Assembly (NCBI GenBank): GCA_001599935.1
Contig: BCIJ01000017.1
Span: 71,847-135,846 of the forward strand
Direction of reading: 5' to 3'
Length of the DNA stretch: 64,000 nt
Origin: Holtermannia corniformis
Lineage: Eukaryota > Basidiomycota > Tremellomycetes > Holtermanniales
Shown: piece after piece, positions 1 through 12,298 of the stretch
Numbering within the stretch: position 1 is the first letter of the stretch
Layout: each line of letters opens with the position of its first letter
Made by a program: the position numbers and the translations under genes
Notes under the pieces: generated by a model
The model's database searches: none
What the model saw: only the letters and a program-made list of their open reading frames with translations
Told to the model about the DNA's origin: nothing

Positions 1-306
1 GACCGTTGCTGATGTGGCCCAGGGCGAGCAGTTTATCGACACCAAGCGGCGGTTGCAAGAGCGCATCGCCGTCAGCGACAAGGACTTTGCAAAGTTCAAG
101 TTCTCATTGTGCCAAACGACGGTGTTCAAGCAGCCGGCCAATGTTGAGGACGGTCAGTCGGGTGTCGTTGGCTGACGGTAGCTGACGGGCGCGCAGAGGA
201 TATTCTGTACGACCACAAGTGGCAGCCAGAGGACACGCTCGGGCTCGAGCATCAAGACAAGCGGCCGAACAAGCAAACGGCGGAAAAAGCAATGGTGATC
301 CGTTAG
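1..306 (+). CDS. UBP15: Ubiquitin carboxyl-terminal hydrolase, USP7/Ubp15 type, C-terminal end (partial)
   Basis: Only the last about 85 codons are present; the gene starts to the left of the window. Reading from base 2 gives SDKDFAKFKF and then, after a 44-nt intron at 153-196, DILYDHKWQPEDTLGLEH and a tail ending EKAMVIR before TAG at 304-306. The order 'SDKxFAKxKF ... LGLxH ... AEKAxVI' is the hallmark C-terminus of USP7/HAUSP and yeast Ubp15, cysteine-protease deubiquitinases with an N-terminal MATH domain and C-terminal ubiquitin-like repeats. The catalytic domain is outside the window. The gene is convergent with the Sec66 gene, with about 150 bp between the stops. The family assignment rests on these motifs only. 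Confidence 0.85.
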
Positions 307-454
307 AGTTTGGGCCTCAAGTCTTGTATGTCTGTGTACCCCTCTTCCCTGCAACTCGTCGCTCCGGAGCCTCTTTGTTTGACTGTATACTGGCCGCGCG
401 TGACGAGGATGAAAGCGATGAAATGAGTGAGATGGTGTGCTGCATGGCGACGTG

Positions 455-1477
455 CTACTTTTTCCCCTTTTTCTTCTTGCTCGGCGTGGACTGGGCGCGT
501 GAGTACGAGGTGTGGGTCAGGGTAACGTACTTTGGCGGGCGAGTTGGCAGAGGCGGGCGAGTTGACAGAGGCGGGCTTTGCGGGTGACGCCGTCGCGGCT
601 GGTGGACCGAGATTGACGACAGAGGGTATAGCTGTTGACGGCGGTGAAACGTCTTTGGGTTGAGCAGCAGCGAGTTGAGCAATCTGCTGCGCGACGGCGG
701 CTTGGATCGCGGGCGGCGCGTGGGCCACGCCTTCGGGCTGCTGTACGCGCTTTGCCCTGTCTACGCGCTTCGCCTGGCGTTTGTCTGTCCCAACGTCAGC
801 TCGTCCTCTGCACCCAGCCAGAGCGTGATCCACCCTCGGCCGCTTTGGTCTTGAGGATGGCTCTGACGACCGCGCGCTGCTTTTCCGAATGCGCCATCTC
901 ACTCGCGGTCGCAAAGATGAGCTGACCCCAACCGTCGCGAAACGTATTAGCCTCTGCCACGACGTCTACAATCTCTGCCTCGAGTTCCTTTTCACCGAGT
1001 GCAAAGCGCGAGAGCGTATCGTCGCCTATCGAGCCCTTGTTGAGTAGAACCTGGAGGGCCTGCTTGTCGCTGCGCTGATCAGCTCGGTCAACCAGACGGG
1101 GCGTAAACGGACTCGCGCAACCGCCAGATCCGCCTCACGTCCTCCATTGCGCGCACGAGCAGGGCGGATTTCAGCATGGAATCGGGGATGGTCGTCTCGG
1201 ATTGGAGGAGGCTGATGTAGACGTTGCGAGCGGCGTGCTCGGGGAACCATGGTTCTTCGGCCGTTTGTTGCGCTAGAGCGTGGCCGTCAGCAGAGGTTAG
1301 AGTGCGCGTGACAAGTGACGGACCGGCTCGCCTGCGGCGGTAGATTCTGCTGAAGATGAGGAGGGACCCGATCAGCACTGTCGTGTACTAAGGAGGTGGG
1401 CGAGTAGTCAGCTGGCGCCGTCGGTTCGCATCGTCACACACCGCCAGCGGGACGACTAGTGAGGTTGCTATGCTCAT
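455..1477 (-). CDS. SEC66: Preprotein translocase subunit Sec66 (Sec71)
   Basis: Subunit of the Sec62/63 complex for post-translational import into the ER. The ATG at 1477-1475 opens a short exon (MSIATSLVVPLA). A 54-nt intron (1388-1441) precedes YTTVLIGSLLIFSRIYRR, giving one N-terminal membrane segment followed by basic residues, the expected Sec66 topology. The conserved core follows: WFPEHAARNVYISLL, SMLKSALLVRA, then after another intron LLNKGSIGDD and EANTFRDGWGQLIFATASEM, the family signature. The rest is a low-complexity Ala/Pro/Ser tail. A last intron gives the terminus STPSKKKKGKK. The extended basic tail is longer than in yeast Sec66. Intron positions were inferred from frame; the core assignment is firm. 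Confidence 0.87.
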
Positions 1478-1647
1478 CTTGAGCTAGTGCTGCGGACGGG
1501 CAGCGTGTTGGGACGGTTGATGATTGTCTGATCAGTGCGAAGCATAGCAAGCAAGCGACGTGTAAGCTAAAGTGGGGGGTTGCTGCACTCTCCACCACGG
1601 CACCAATCATCGTACATCCAACCAAAGCACAAGCCTGCCACCCGGTC

Positions 1648-2868
1648 CTACATGGCGAGCTCGGCTTGCAGCTTGCGCAGCTGGGCCTCCTCGTCGTCTT
1701 CCTCTTCCTGCTGTCGGACTTGTACCGGTCCGTCAGCGTGGGGATGCCAGTGTGCAGTCAACGTACGATCCCGCGTGGACACGTGCTGTCCGAGCGGTGA
1801 TTGCGGTGCGTGGATCGGTGCGCGCTCGGCGCCCTTGAGTCGGTCGTCGAGCTCTTCCTGCTCGAGCGCGTCGAGCTCGGCCGCAAGGTCGTCCTGCGAG
1901 TGTTAGCTGCTGTGGTGGGTGAGAGCGCGAGGGATGGCGGGAGCGCAGGGAGGATGGGATGGAACGAGGGAATACAAGGTGACGCCGAGCATTGAGCGAA
2001 TGAAGCAGAGTGTTATGAAGAGATAGGATACAAAGAGATGACGGCATTGTGAGCCATGGCAGTGAGTGAGCCCACGGCAGGTAGTATACCCACGTCAGTC
2101 GTGCCATGAGCAGCACCAAAGACGATCGGAGGATAGCAGACTCTTGCCGAATCCACTGTCGCGCACCACGCTCGACCGCACTCACCTCGTCAATCATCGG
2201 GCCCATGCCAGCCGAGCTCGAGATTGCTTCTGAAATCTCATTCGTGAGGTCCATCTGTTCCCGGATCGAGTCCATCGTCTTGTCAACTTTTTCAACCTTG
2301 CTACGGGGGTGTGAGCGCTAGCGGGGATGTAGGTGGAGCTACGCACAGACTGCCGTGGATGCCCTTGAGAGCGTCTGCACCCTTTTTCATCGCGACCATG
2401 GTCTCGGCGTTCAAGTTTGCGGATTCGATCGCGTTGACCTGGGCGTGAGATCAGTTGGGTGGGATGGATCGAGAGCTGACTGACCTGGGTCTCGAGCGTC
2501 AGTCGGGTCCCGGCGATCCTGTCGAGTTCGTTTTCGTGTGCTTTCTTTTGGCGCAGGGCGGCGGTTGCGGCTGAGGGGCGTTAGTGCGTGTCTTGTCGCG
2601 AGGCAAGGTATCGAGGAGGCCGGTGGCGTCGAGTGATGACAGACTCGAGTGGTATAGGGTAACGACGCCAGCAGCATAACCTCGACTGACCTCGCTTGTT
2701 GGTCGTCGCATTCGCGCGCGCCTTGCGCATCTCGTCGTCAATCTTCTTCTGGAGGTGCTCTTCCTTCTTCTCGAGCATGAGCAGCTGCTGCCTCAGGCCG
2801 ACGATTGCGTCGCGGGCAGACTCGCGCGTGTCCTTGCGGCCGGTAAAGTAGGACATCCAGCCGGACAT
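1648..2868 (-). CDS. SNF7: ESCRT-III core subunit Snf7/Vps32 (CHMP4 family)
   Basis: Forms the membrane-remodelling filament of ESCRT-III in multivesicular body sorting and other scission events. The ATG at 2868 gives MSGWMSYFTGRKD, then a basic coiled-coil helix (LEKKEEHLQKKIDDEMRKA, then NKR), as in CHMP4. Downstream exons carry the acidic C-terminal half (ISEAISSSAGMGPMIDE, then an EQEELDERL-type stretch). The last exon, after an intron ending near 1700, reads QQEEEDDEEAQLRKLQAELAM before TAG at 1650-1648, matching the leucine-containing MIM1-like end of Snf7. Several 45-60 nt introns interrupt it. It is transcribed divergently from the PUF gene at 3746. Confidence 0.94.
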
Positions 2869-3745
2869 GGTCGGGTGGGAGGGTGGCGAGGTAGAGTGGG
2901 ATGGGGTAGAGTGGGATAGTGTGGTAGTGAAAAGAGTAGAGTGCTGCCCGTCCTGTACTAGGAAAGACTGCACTGGGAGAGCGTGGACGGCGGTGGCAAA
3001 GGTCGAGATAGAAAGGAGTCGTGCGGTTCACGGAGCTTTCGACGGGGTGAACCGAGTGCAGAGTGGATCGGTGGTGATGCGCAGAGTGCTGCTAGTGGTG
3101 TGCAGAGTGTACAGTGTAGGATCCTATCGTCGTCTTGGCCTAGTAGACTGTGGATGGTGATCGTCCACTGGATTCGTCGCGGTGCACTCAAACCGGCTTC
3201 CTGTCCTCCTCCCAGCACTGTACGCTGTCCCTCATGCCTTGCTCAGGCTGCACTCCCTCTTCCTCTTCCCTTCAATCCCAACGACCACCAACGATCACCC
3301 ACTCGGCGCATTCCATCTCTTTATAGTAGCACCAACCCATCGGCCACTGTCCACACCACGAAACCCCCTTGCGCACTGCCAGCTTGCGCACACGAGCTGA
3401 AACACTGATCGCACTCGACTGGCTCGACCCGTTTCATCCACCTTGGCTTGCTTTGTTCTCGTCTGGCTAGCCTCGACAGCTTCGCGGTCCATCGCCAGCC
3501 GAACTGCGCACGCGCACACCCAAAGGCCCGCCACGACCACGCCGAGCGAGCACAGACGGCTCGACCCCACCGGCTCACCTTTGGACAGAGTGTATACACG
3601 ACCACACCGTGTCCAGCTTTGCATCGGATCAGGGCGCATTGAAAAGGTACGCACTCGAGTGTGCACACCCCCGCCTCGCTACACCCCACCCGCCGTTTCA
3701 CCCCGTGCCAAGCTCACACTCGCAGCCTATAATCGGCCACTCGCC
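2869..3745. promoter_or_regulatory. Divergent intergenic region between SNF7 and the PUF gene
   Basis: About 880 bp separates the two divergent start codons and should hold both promoters and leaders. The right half is rich in C/T runs on the plus strand, like the pyrimidine-rich leaders of many fungal genes. Open frames on both strands overlap one another and match no family I know. No gene is called. Confidence 0.4.
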
Positions 3746-6700
3746 ATGTCGCGCTCGCCAGACCGTAGCCTGCTCGCCGTCGAGCCGCCAGCACGGCGCT
3801 CACTCGAGGGCAAGACGCCGCCTCCACCAAAGGCGCCGAGCGCAGCGTACGCAAAGAGGTCAGTGCCGATCCCCGCCTTCAAACCCCCTCCTTTGGCCAA
3901 CGCGCCGTGCTCACCGCCGTCGACCAGGGCAAGAGAGATCTTGGAAAACGAAACGGGCATTGCGCTCCAGCCGTTGACAGAGGCCGCGGACGATATGGCA
4001 CACGGCGACGGCATGCTCGATGGCCAAAAGTACAGCACGGCCGCTGGCTTCCGTCGAGCCAGAGCGGGGTTAGTCGCGCTGCTAGCTATTTGTCCACCTC
4101 GTACTGACACGGATCAGCACTCTGCCCTCGAATCTCCATCAAGCGGCTCAACGCTACGTGCCACCATCAGGCTCCAACCCTCCGAGCGGCGAGACGACGC
4201 CCGCCGCAGAGATTGCAAACCCCTATGTGTCCGCACGCCCTCCTTCCACAACCCTCGCGCCTCCCCGCCCCATTCTCCGCCACGCCGCGTCCTCGTCGGC
4301 TTCCTCGTCTCTCGCCGCGTCCTCGGCCGCAGCTCAACGCCTCCGTTCCGGCTCGTTGACACTGCCAACCAACGGTCTCAACAACGTCTTTGGCCATTCT
4401 CCCTTTTCAAAAGCCTGGCTCGCCAACCCGGGTCTGACCACGCCAAACTCGCGCTCCCCGCTCGCACACCCCGACATGCGACATGTCGAATCCTCGGCGA
4501 CATCAGCCATGGACGAGGAAGAGCTACGGTCCGTCACGTCGCATGGCGCTGACTCGAACGCTTCCCTCGTATCCGACGATCAAAACTTTACGCTCGACTA
4601 CCTCGGGCTCGCCGACCCGGTTGCGAAAGCGTTCGACGGCGAGATGGCACCCGCTAGCATGTCGGAACGTCGATTGCGCGCGAGGCAGATGATTGCCAAC
4701 AATGGGCCTGCGAGCCGGAACCGCGCCAACACGGTGTCAAACCCGTATCGCGAATCAATCACAAACCAGTCGAGGACGCCGTACGCGCGAGACGAGGCGT
4801 CGTATGCCGACGTCGACGAGACCGAGCTCTTGATCGATGGCCTCTCCGTATCGGCCTATGGCGGTCCTTACGACGAGTACCCAAGGCCACCAGCGCCAGG
4901 TACTGCAAATCTGTATGCGCCATCCAACCTGCTCGCCCTCAAGGGTTACAAGGACGCCGCGCACCTCTCGGCCAGCCGGCCGCGCGCGACGTCTGTCGGT
5001 ACGCTAGACAATGATCGTCGTGCGGGACCGGCCTACCCAGCCGAGGGAAGCTATCTGAACACGATCCCGCAATCGCCCATGCAGCGCCCCGCGCACCCAC
5101 AGCGCTTCAACCCCGTCCGATCCCAGTCTGAGCGCGACCTCTCGCGCGGACTCGGCCTTGGACCGAGGCACTCTGCGCATACAAGCCGGGCCGCAACCCC
5201 CGATACGATCAATGGCAGGCCGAATAACACGGACGGACCGGCTGGCACGCACACTCCCCAGGTCCCGACGCGCAGCCTGTGGATCGGGAATCTAGACGTC
5301 AACGCGACCAACGAGGCCCTGTTGAATGTCTTTTCACAGTACGGCGCGATTGAGAGTCTGCGCATGCTGCCGGAAAAGGTCGGTCCTTGATCTCACCCGT
5401 TGCTCGACTGACCACGGCGCAGAGCTGCGCGTTTGTCAACTTTGTCGACCGCAACGATGCGTTCAAGGCGCGCGACGACGTCCTCAATCGTCTCGGTGGC
5501 CATCTGACGGCGTTGAGCGAGACGACGCCCGTCAGGATCGGCTATGGCAAGATTGACCCTGTGCCGACGGGCGCGAGCGTATCGCCTGCGGCGCCTCAGC
5601 AATCGACCGTCACGACCCCGCCTAGTCCTCCTCAGCCGGCCGCTGTGGCGGCTTCGATCCCGACAGCGCTCCCGGTTCCAGTCGCTGCACCGGCATCGGC
5701 CATCCCTGTGCCCTCGTCAGGCGGGCAGAGTATCCCTAGTCGTCCACCAGGTGGTCCCGCCGCACCGAGGCTCAGCACGTCGCCGATCAAACCCAACGGC
5801 GAGGAAAGTACCCTGCCGACTCGTGCGCTGTGGATCGGCAGTATCCCGAGCTCGACGCCGTCTAGCAGCCTGCTCCAGATCTTTTCGCCTTTTGGTCCGG
5901 TCGAGAGCGCTCGCGTCCTGGTTGCAAAGGTCTGTGAACTGCCAGTCAGTGTGACGTGGCTGATCCGTACAGAACTGCGGCTTTGTCAACTTTGAGCGTG
6001 CAGACAGCGCGATCGCGGCTCGCAAGGCGCTCAACGGGCGCGATATCCTCGGTAGCGATGTCGGACCGATCCGCGTCGCGTTTGCCAAAGTGCCCACCAA
6101 GACTTCGCCTTTGCTCTCATCCGACGTCTCGCCCGATCCGAGCCATGCGCTCGACGACGTCAAGTTTGACAAGCTTGTCAAACTCAAGGGCGCCGACGAC
6201 GTGCCCGTCGAACAGCAGATGACGGCCGCGGCGGGCGGGATTGAAAACTATCGCAGCAACCTTGCGGTCGATCTCGTGAAATCCGGCGTGGCGGAAACGT
6301 TGGTTGAAAAGGGCTGGGCGCCGGGCGGGGCGACGAGCGAACAGCAGATGATCATGCAGGTTCTCAGTGTTGGCGATCGGGACGAGGAAAAGGATGTGAG
6401 AGCGGCTTCGGGTGCGTGGCGGTGCTCGAGTGCCATGCTGTTCGAGGCTGATTCGGTTAGATCTGCCATCGCCGACGACATACTACAGTGCCGTTCCGCT
6501 GGTCGGGGACCGGGGTGGTGCGAGGGCGTTTGACGTCGCCGTTTTGCGGGATATCAAGCGCCGGATCGAGGCCGGCTGCTCGCAGGAAGAGGTCGATGCG
6601 ATCACGGTCGAGACGCTGAATGACGCTGCCGAGGTCAGTCCCGCGCTGCACACTACCTGCCGTGGCTCATGCTTGCGCAGCTCGCAAGCGACTACGTCGG

Positions 6701-8286
6701 CAACACGGTCATCCAAAAGCTGTGCGAGCACGCCTCACCCCATCTCCGCATCGCAATGGTCGACCGGATCGCACCAACGCTCGCGTCGATCGGAAACCAC
6801 AAGAATGGGACCTGGGCTGCGCAAAGGCTGATTGAATGTGCCGATACGCCGGAAGAGATCCGCGCCATCTCGCAGCACCTGAGGCCGTTTGTCCCGGCGC
6901 TGATGGCTGACGGCGTCGGCAACTATGTCGTCTCGGGGTGGTGCGTTGTACCTGGGCTCGTGTGAGGTGCGGCTGACGCTCGCAGCTTGCGCTTTGGCTA
7001 CCCGCACAACCTGTTCATCTTTGACGCGATTGTTGATCGGATCTGGGATATCGGACAAGCGCGCTTCGGCGCGCGCTGCATGAAGACCATCTTGGACAGT
7101 CCGCACACTTCTCACTACCAAAAAGTACGTCCTGTCAGCGCGAGACGGCCTGACCCGTGCAGAAACGGATCGCGACCGGCATCATCCTCAACTCTGTGCC
7201 GCTCGCCACCAACCAAAACGGGGCGATCCTGCTCACATGGCTTCTTGACTCGTCCTCTCTGCCTGGCCGCTATGGCCTGCTTGCGCACCGGTTTGCGCCG
7301 CACATTGTACATTTATGCAACCACAAGCTCGCGTCTCTCAACGTTCTTCGCAGTGAGTTTGTTCAGGCGCGCTGTGGACCGACTGATGGCGCGCGTAGTT
7401 GTCAACCAAAAGGCCGAACCGGCCGCGAGCGAGCTCATGGTCCGCACTCTGTTCTTCTCTGCCAATGACGAGGTCTTGCGCGAGGTCTTGTGGGATGCCC
7501 CAAACGGGAGCCAGGTGATCAGCAAGATCATGGTCAACACGTCACTCGATCAAAAGGACAAGCCGGCCATGGTCGACGCGACTCGGCGCGTGCTGCTCTC
7601 GATGAACGCGTCCAACACGTCGCCCTACCGTCGGCTGATGGAGGAGGTCGGGCTCCCGATCACGGCGACGCCGATGAACTCGCCGAACCGGTTCGTCCCG
7701 CGCGGGCCGTACCCGATGCAACCGTACGCCAACGCAGTGTACGGTATGAGCCCGTACAACCAGCCGCCGATGCAGCACATGGCCGCTGGCTATCCTGGTC
7801 CCGGTCAAGGCTCGCTCTCGCCGCTCATGATCCCCGGTGGGATGAGTTTTGGTCAAGCGCTCGGTAGCGGGATGCCAGCGAGTCCTGTGACGGTTGCGCC
7901 CTCGCCTCGACCCATGGGCTCGCCGCATGGCTCCATGATGAGTCCCGCGTCGGACCCTTTCAACCCGGTTAGTGTCGCGTACCAGTGTGAACCGTTGTCC
8001 TGACGTGTCTGGCAGTTTGCATCACCCAGTCGCGTCGACATGGCGTTCCGAAGGCCGTCTGGGCCTCAGCAGCGCATGCTCAGTCCTGACCGGCCGGCGC
8101 CGCCATTCGATATCCAGCCGTCGTTTGGCGGTCTGGGCATCCAAGCAGAGCAGAGCTCGTCCCAGATACCGCCCCTGATGCCCTACCCGCCGTTCATGGT
8201 CTGTTCTCTGTACCGAGTGCTAGACATTGGCTGACGATTCCTCACAGCAGCACCGATCGTACCCGCAGGCCGGGTACCCTGCGTGA
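3746..8286 (+). CDS. RNA-binding protein with two RRM domains and Pumilio (PUF) repeats, Jsn1/Puf1-Puf2 type
   Basis: Predicted post-transcriptional regulator binding mRNA 3' UTRs. The N-terminal about 500 residues are Ser/Ala/Pro-rich and disordered, with an NxFGHSPFSKAW block. RRM1 begins at SLWIGNLDVN (about 5275), and its second half, CAFVNFVDR, follows an intron. RRM2 begins at RALWIGSIPSS (about 5825) with NCGFVNFERA after an intron. PUF-type helices follow from about 6520: LASDYVGNTVIQKLCEH, NHKNGTWAAQRLIE, MADGVGNYVV, FGARCMKTILDS and NQNGAILLTWLL. The C-terminus is Pro/Met/Gln-rich and ends QAGYPA at 8286. The first intron (from about 4068) joins the ATG exon to the long exon in frame. 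Yeast Jsn1 and Puf2 also pair RRM and PUF; two clear RRMs are visible here. A role in mitochondrial or polarity mRNAs is only by analogy. Confidence 0.9.
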
Positions 8287-8933
8287 CGGCTGTCTACACT
8301 GACGCTCACGACCCCTGTCTGCCCACTCATTGTCTGTCTGTCGTTGCATCCCATCCCATGCCATCGCTAGAGCGCTGTACGAAAGTGAAGATGAATGCAA
8401 GCCGTGTGCCACTGGCGGTGTTTTCCCATCGCGGTGATTCCCTCAACCCCCTGGGCGGTTGAACCCCTGACCGCCCGGGCCCGCCACTGTGCGCGATAGT
8501 GGACTGACAGACGGCAGCGACAGTCCAACCCACGACAGCACACGCACACGGTTCACAAACACAAACACTCACTCACCGGACACCAAATCGGACGCCAACG
8601 AGTCGACGGTCAGGTGCGTGCTGACCGAGTGAGGCCGCGGCGTGCATTGTTGTGATCAACTGGGGTCGGCGTCCGAGCGGCCGCGAGGTGTCTTTGGCTG
8701 ATCGAGCGCTCGGCAGTGTGCGAGGCCACTGCGTACGCTCTGCACGCAGCGAACCAAAGACGTCGCCTCGTCTCGTCTCGTGCACGACCCCCTGATTGTC
8801 GCATGTGATCCTTTGGCGTCGACGCTACCCGCTTGGATCCCACACCGTTCTGTCTCGGTATACTGACTTTATCTCGCCGACGTTTATTCCATCCGTGTCA
8901 ACCACCCGTCTCGCCACACAGCAGTAGGGCAAG
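8287..8933. other. Intergenic region upstream of CDC42, with an inverted repeat
   Basis: About 650 bp between the PUF stop and the CDC42 start, with no family-like ORF. At 8451-8480 GGGCGGT and ACCGCCC flank a 10-nt spacer (TGAACCCCTG), a potential 7-bp hairpin near the likely end of the PUF transcript. The 50 bp before the CDC42 ATG are C/T/A-rich, as expected for a leader. Confidence 0.4.
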
Positions 8934-9693
8934 ATGCAGACGATCAAGTGTGTCGTAGTCGGTGACGGTGCGGTCGGCAAGTGCGTACATGGCTGGCACG
9001 GCCAAGGGCTGACGGCGTGGCCAGGACGTGCCTCTTGATCTCGTATACGACCAACAAGTTTCCGAGCGAGTATGTGCCGACCGTGTTTGACAACTGTGCG
9101 TGCTCGTCGTCGAGCGCACACGGGCTGATGGCGCTCAGACGCTGTCACGGTCATGATTGGCGAGGACCCGTACACTTTGGGTCTGTTCGATACCGCCGGT
9201 GCGTGGATTGGTTTCAACCCAAGACAAGACTGACAGTGTACAGGCCAAGAAGACTATGATCGCCTGCGCCCGCTCTCGTACCCGCAGACGGACGTCTTCC
9301 TCGTCTGCTTTTCAGTCACGTCGCCCGCTTCGTTTGAAAACGTCAAAGAAAAGTGGTTCCCCGAGGTCCACCACCACTGCCCGGGCGTGCCCTGCCTGAT
9401 TGTCGGCACCCAGGTCGACCTGCGCGACGACCCGGCGGTGATTGAAAAGCTAGCGCGGCAAAAGCAGCGACCGGTCGCGACCGACGCTGGCGACCGGCTC
9501 GCGCGGGAACTGGGCGCTGTCAAGTATGTAGAGTGCTCGGCTCTGACCCAGCGGGGACTGAAGAATGTGTTTGACGAGGTGGGTCGCGGTTTCAGCGAGC
9601 TAGACGGATCACGCTCAGTCGCGATCACAGGCCATTGTCGCCGCGCTCGAGCCGCCAGTGGTCAAGAAGAAGAACAAGTGTGTCGTGCTCTGA
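8934..9693 (+). CDS. CDC42: Rho-family GTPase Cdc42
   Basis: Master regulator of cell polarity, working at the plasma membrane through PAK kinases, formins and septins. Five exons with four short introns give a protein of about 190 residues, normal for the family. Visible elements: P-loop GDGAVGKT, switch I YVPTVFDN, switch [31 protein letters not shown] in the G4 position (TQ instead of the usual TKxD of other GTPases, typical of Cdc42), ECSALTQ (G5), the C-terminal [10 protein letters not shown] polybasic region, and the CaaX box CVVL for geranylgeranylation. 'TLGLFDTAG' and 'ALEPP' separate it from Rac and Rho1. The ATG at 8934 starts exactly at the conserved [11 protein letters not shown]. 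Confidence 0.97.
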
Positions 9694-9978
9694 CCGGCTG
9701 CCTGTGTACGACCCTTTACGCCCGACCGACATCTCTGATCCATCACCTCTACTCGCCCTCTCCTCGCCCTGTGCCCCGTGACTGTGGGTTTGTGGGTCTA
9801 GCGTAACTTTGGCTGTGATTGCGCGTGCTGCTCTGTTGGTAGACTGTTGATGTAGTGATGATGCTGTGCGCCACTAACCCCGGCGCGGGTGGCGATAACG
9901 CCGTGAAACCCCGAGATTCCCTCGCGCCTTTTCGCTCGGTGGCCACTTGCGCAACAGTGCACCAATAGGCCAGTCACA

Positions 9979-12298
9979 ATGGCACAGCCAACCACCCCTG
10001 CGCCCGACCACGACCACTACGTCCCCAGGATCGACCCGGAACTCGAGCATGCGCACACTGACACCGATCAGCCAGCACCGTCGGTCGCAGACGCCATTCA
10101 GGCCTTGAACCAACTCAACGCGACCAACGCTCAGCTCGTTCACAGCTTGGACCTCGCAGCCGTCCTCTCCCAGCTCCAGCACACGGTCCGCGGCCTCGTC
10201 GACAGCAACCGTCGCCAGGCCGAGATTGTCAGTAGCCTGCTACTCACCGGTCGGCTCCCGCTCGCTGCCGGCTCGGACCAACTCGGCGCTCTGGCCGGTG
10301 CCCTTGGCCTCGGCGCGTCCACGATCGGGACCGCGCTTGAGAATGTGAATGCCGTCCTTGGCATGGCCACAGCGGCTGCCGCCGCCGCCGGGTCGAGTGC
10401 AGACGCCGCGCCCGACGCACGAGGCGAATGGGTCCCGAGAGCGCAGCTGGAAGCGCTCAGGCAGCAGAAACTGCGCGACGGGTCTGAACTGCAAGAAATC
10501 GGTCCGGCAGACTCGGACCCAGGCCAGGGCGCTAACGGCGAGGACGACAAGCCCAAGAAACGGCGCAAGCGCACGATGAAGCTCGAGGTAGCTCACGCAG
10601 TCGCACGCCAATCTAAAGACTGACAATCACAGCACCTCGTCCACAAGCTCGCCAACCGCCGTCTTGGAGTCGAATACACCGTCCAAGGCTTCGAGTCGCC
10701 AGGGACCAAAGAGCTCCCGGACCCAGCCGGGAATGATATCCAGTTTGACGATGTGTTCCGGCCGCATTTCAGGCAGGACGTCAACTCGCCGTCAGTGTCC
10801 TCTGCTCGGGTTGGGCCTGAGCTCATCTCGGTTTCGTAGCACCGTTCGCCCGTATCTCGATGCCGTCGTCGATGATGTCTATGCCGCCTGGGACGCCGAA
10901 TTTGCCGCAAGAGAGGGAGAGCAGACGCGCGACCAGGTCGGTCGACTGCTGCGCGTCGCCCTTGGCTGACGCTCGTAGATTGTTCGTGCCGTCAGCGTCT
11001 ACTGGCTTCGCTTGTCGGTCAGTCATGCCGGCTATCCCAAGCCATTGCTCATCTCTATAGAATCGCTACGATGAGCAGACTGCGCGCGAAAAGGGCCAGG
11101 TCCACCGCGACGAACTGACGCGCCGTCGGCAAAACCAGTACCGTCGTCAGCAGTCGGTCAGTCTTGATCCCTAGTCATCATACCTCCGACTCACCCTTGC
11201 AGCTCCTTGCCCGCCGCCAGATTGCATTCGAGCAGTCACCGCTCAACGTGTGCAGGCTTCGCACGCTCTACCGTACCCTGCTCACGATCGACTTTACCCC
11301 GGCCACGACCGAGCGCCCAGACGAGGGTCGCGCGTACACGCCCGAAGAGTGGGAAGTCTACCGCCGGCTCGCGAACAATGGCAAGCCTTGGGACGCCCAC
11401 GAGGTCATTGACACGTACTGGCTGTCGTCGACGGTACGTATCGCGTTGGCCCAGAGTATGCATGCTGATGGCCCTACAGTGCCGTGGCCTGCTCAACGTC
11501 CTTGACACGTTTGCGGTCGACCAAGCCCAACGGAGCAAGCGCAAGGGTCGGCCCAAGGCGCCGTCACCGACCTTTCACCTCCCGCCGGCGCTCTGGGACC
11601 GTACCAAGTTGCCATTGATCCGACCCAAGGACGAGTTTGGCTTGCCCGTTGACGGCGCGCCGGGCTTGGTCCTGTTCAAGTTCCACGTCGATGAGCAAGT
11701 CCAGATCGACAACCCAGAATGGGCCGCCGACCTGTACACCAACCCGCCGATCCCGCATGAAGACAACACGCTGCCGTCGTTGGCAGAAGTCATGACCTCT
11801 GCTCCGTTCTCCCACCTCCGGCCGGCCGTCAAGCGCCTCCAGGCCCAGTGCAACTTGGCCCTGCTCGGTCCCGAGCAGATTGCTAGCTATCAACTCGAAA
11901 TGGCGCGCGATGGACCCGCTCAACTCGGGATCGATACCGATGGTTCAGCCGAGCTCCCGGATGATGTCGGCGAGCAGCTCCAGAACCTGTCTGCCGCCGC
12001 TGCCGCCGAGGCCGTGGCTGCCCACCAAGACTCGGTCCCACCAGAGGCTGAAGAGAACCTGGAATCCCTCGTCGCGCTCGCGGCCGCTTCGCCCGTTCGC
12101 CTGCCCGAGATCCCACCCGGTCCGCCCCTGAGCATGGGATCGAGCCTGCGCGCGCGCAGGCAGACAAAGACCAAAGTCAGCGTGCCCCCAGGCGGGGCCG
12201 CGACGCCCGTCAAACGGAAACGCGACGAGAGCGACGAGGCCGACCCACGAATCGTCGTCGGTCTCGAAAAGGACCATGGGTTCCTGGCTGCGCTCTGA
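9979..12298 (+). CDS. Unrecognised large nuclear-type protein
   Basis: Function unknown. The ATG at 9979 opens a long exon with a Leu/Ala-rich helical stretch (NQLNATNAQLVHSLDLAA, then LQHTVRGLVDSNRRQAEIV) and an Ala run. It ends in a monopartite nuclear-localisation-like cluster, KPKKRRKRTMK, just before an intron at about 10588. Later exons give LVHKLANRRLGVEYTVQGF, RPYLDAVVDDVYAAWDAEF, a basic segment near 11090-11150 (ELTRRRQNQYRRQQ) and TYWLSS. The last exon is long, with acidic/Ala-rich parts and a second basic cluster (PVKRKRDES), ending FLAAL at 12298. The middle introns (about 10970-11200) are uncertain. The layout of basic regions and helices would suit a chromatin or transcription protein, but no domain is recognised. 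It lies 285 bp downstream of CDC42 on the same strand. Confidence 0.72.

Noticed and set aside
3443..4552. 369-codon frame starting upstream of the PUF gene
   Set aside because: Only its part from 3746 to about 4067 is the real first PUF exon; before and after that it reads leader and another frame of the next exon.
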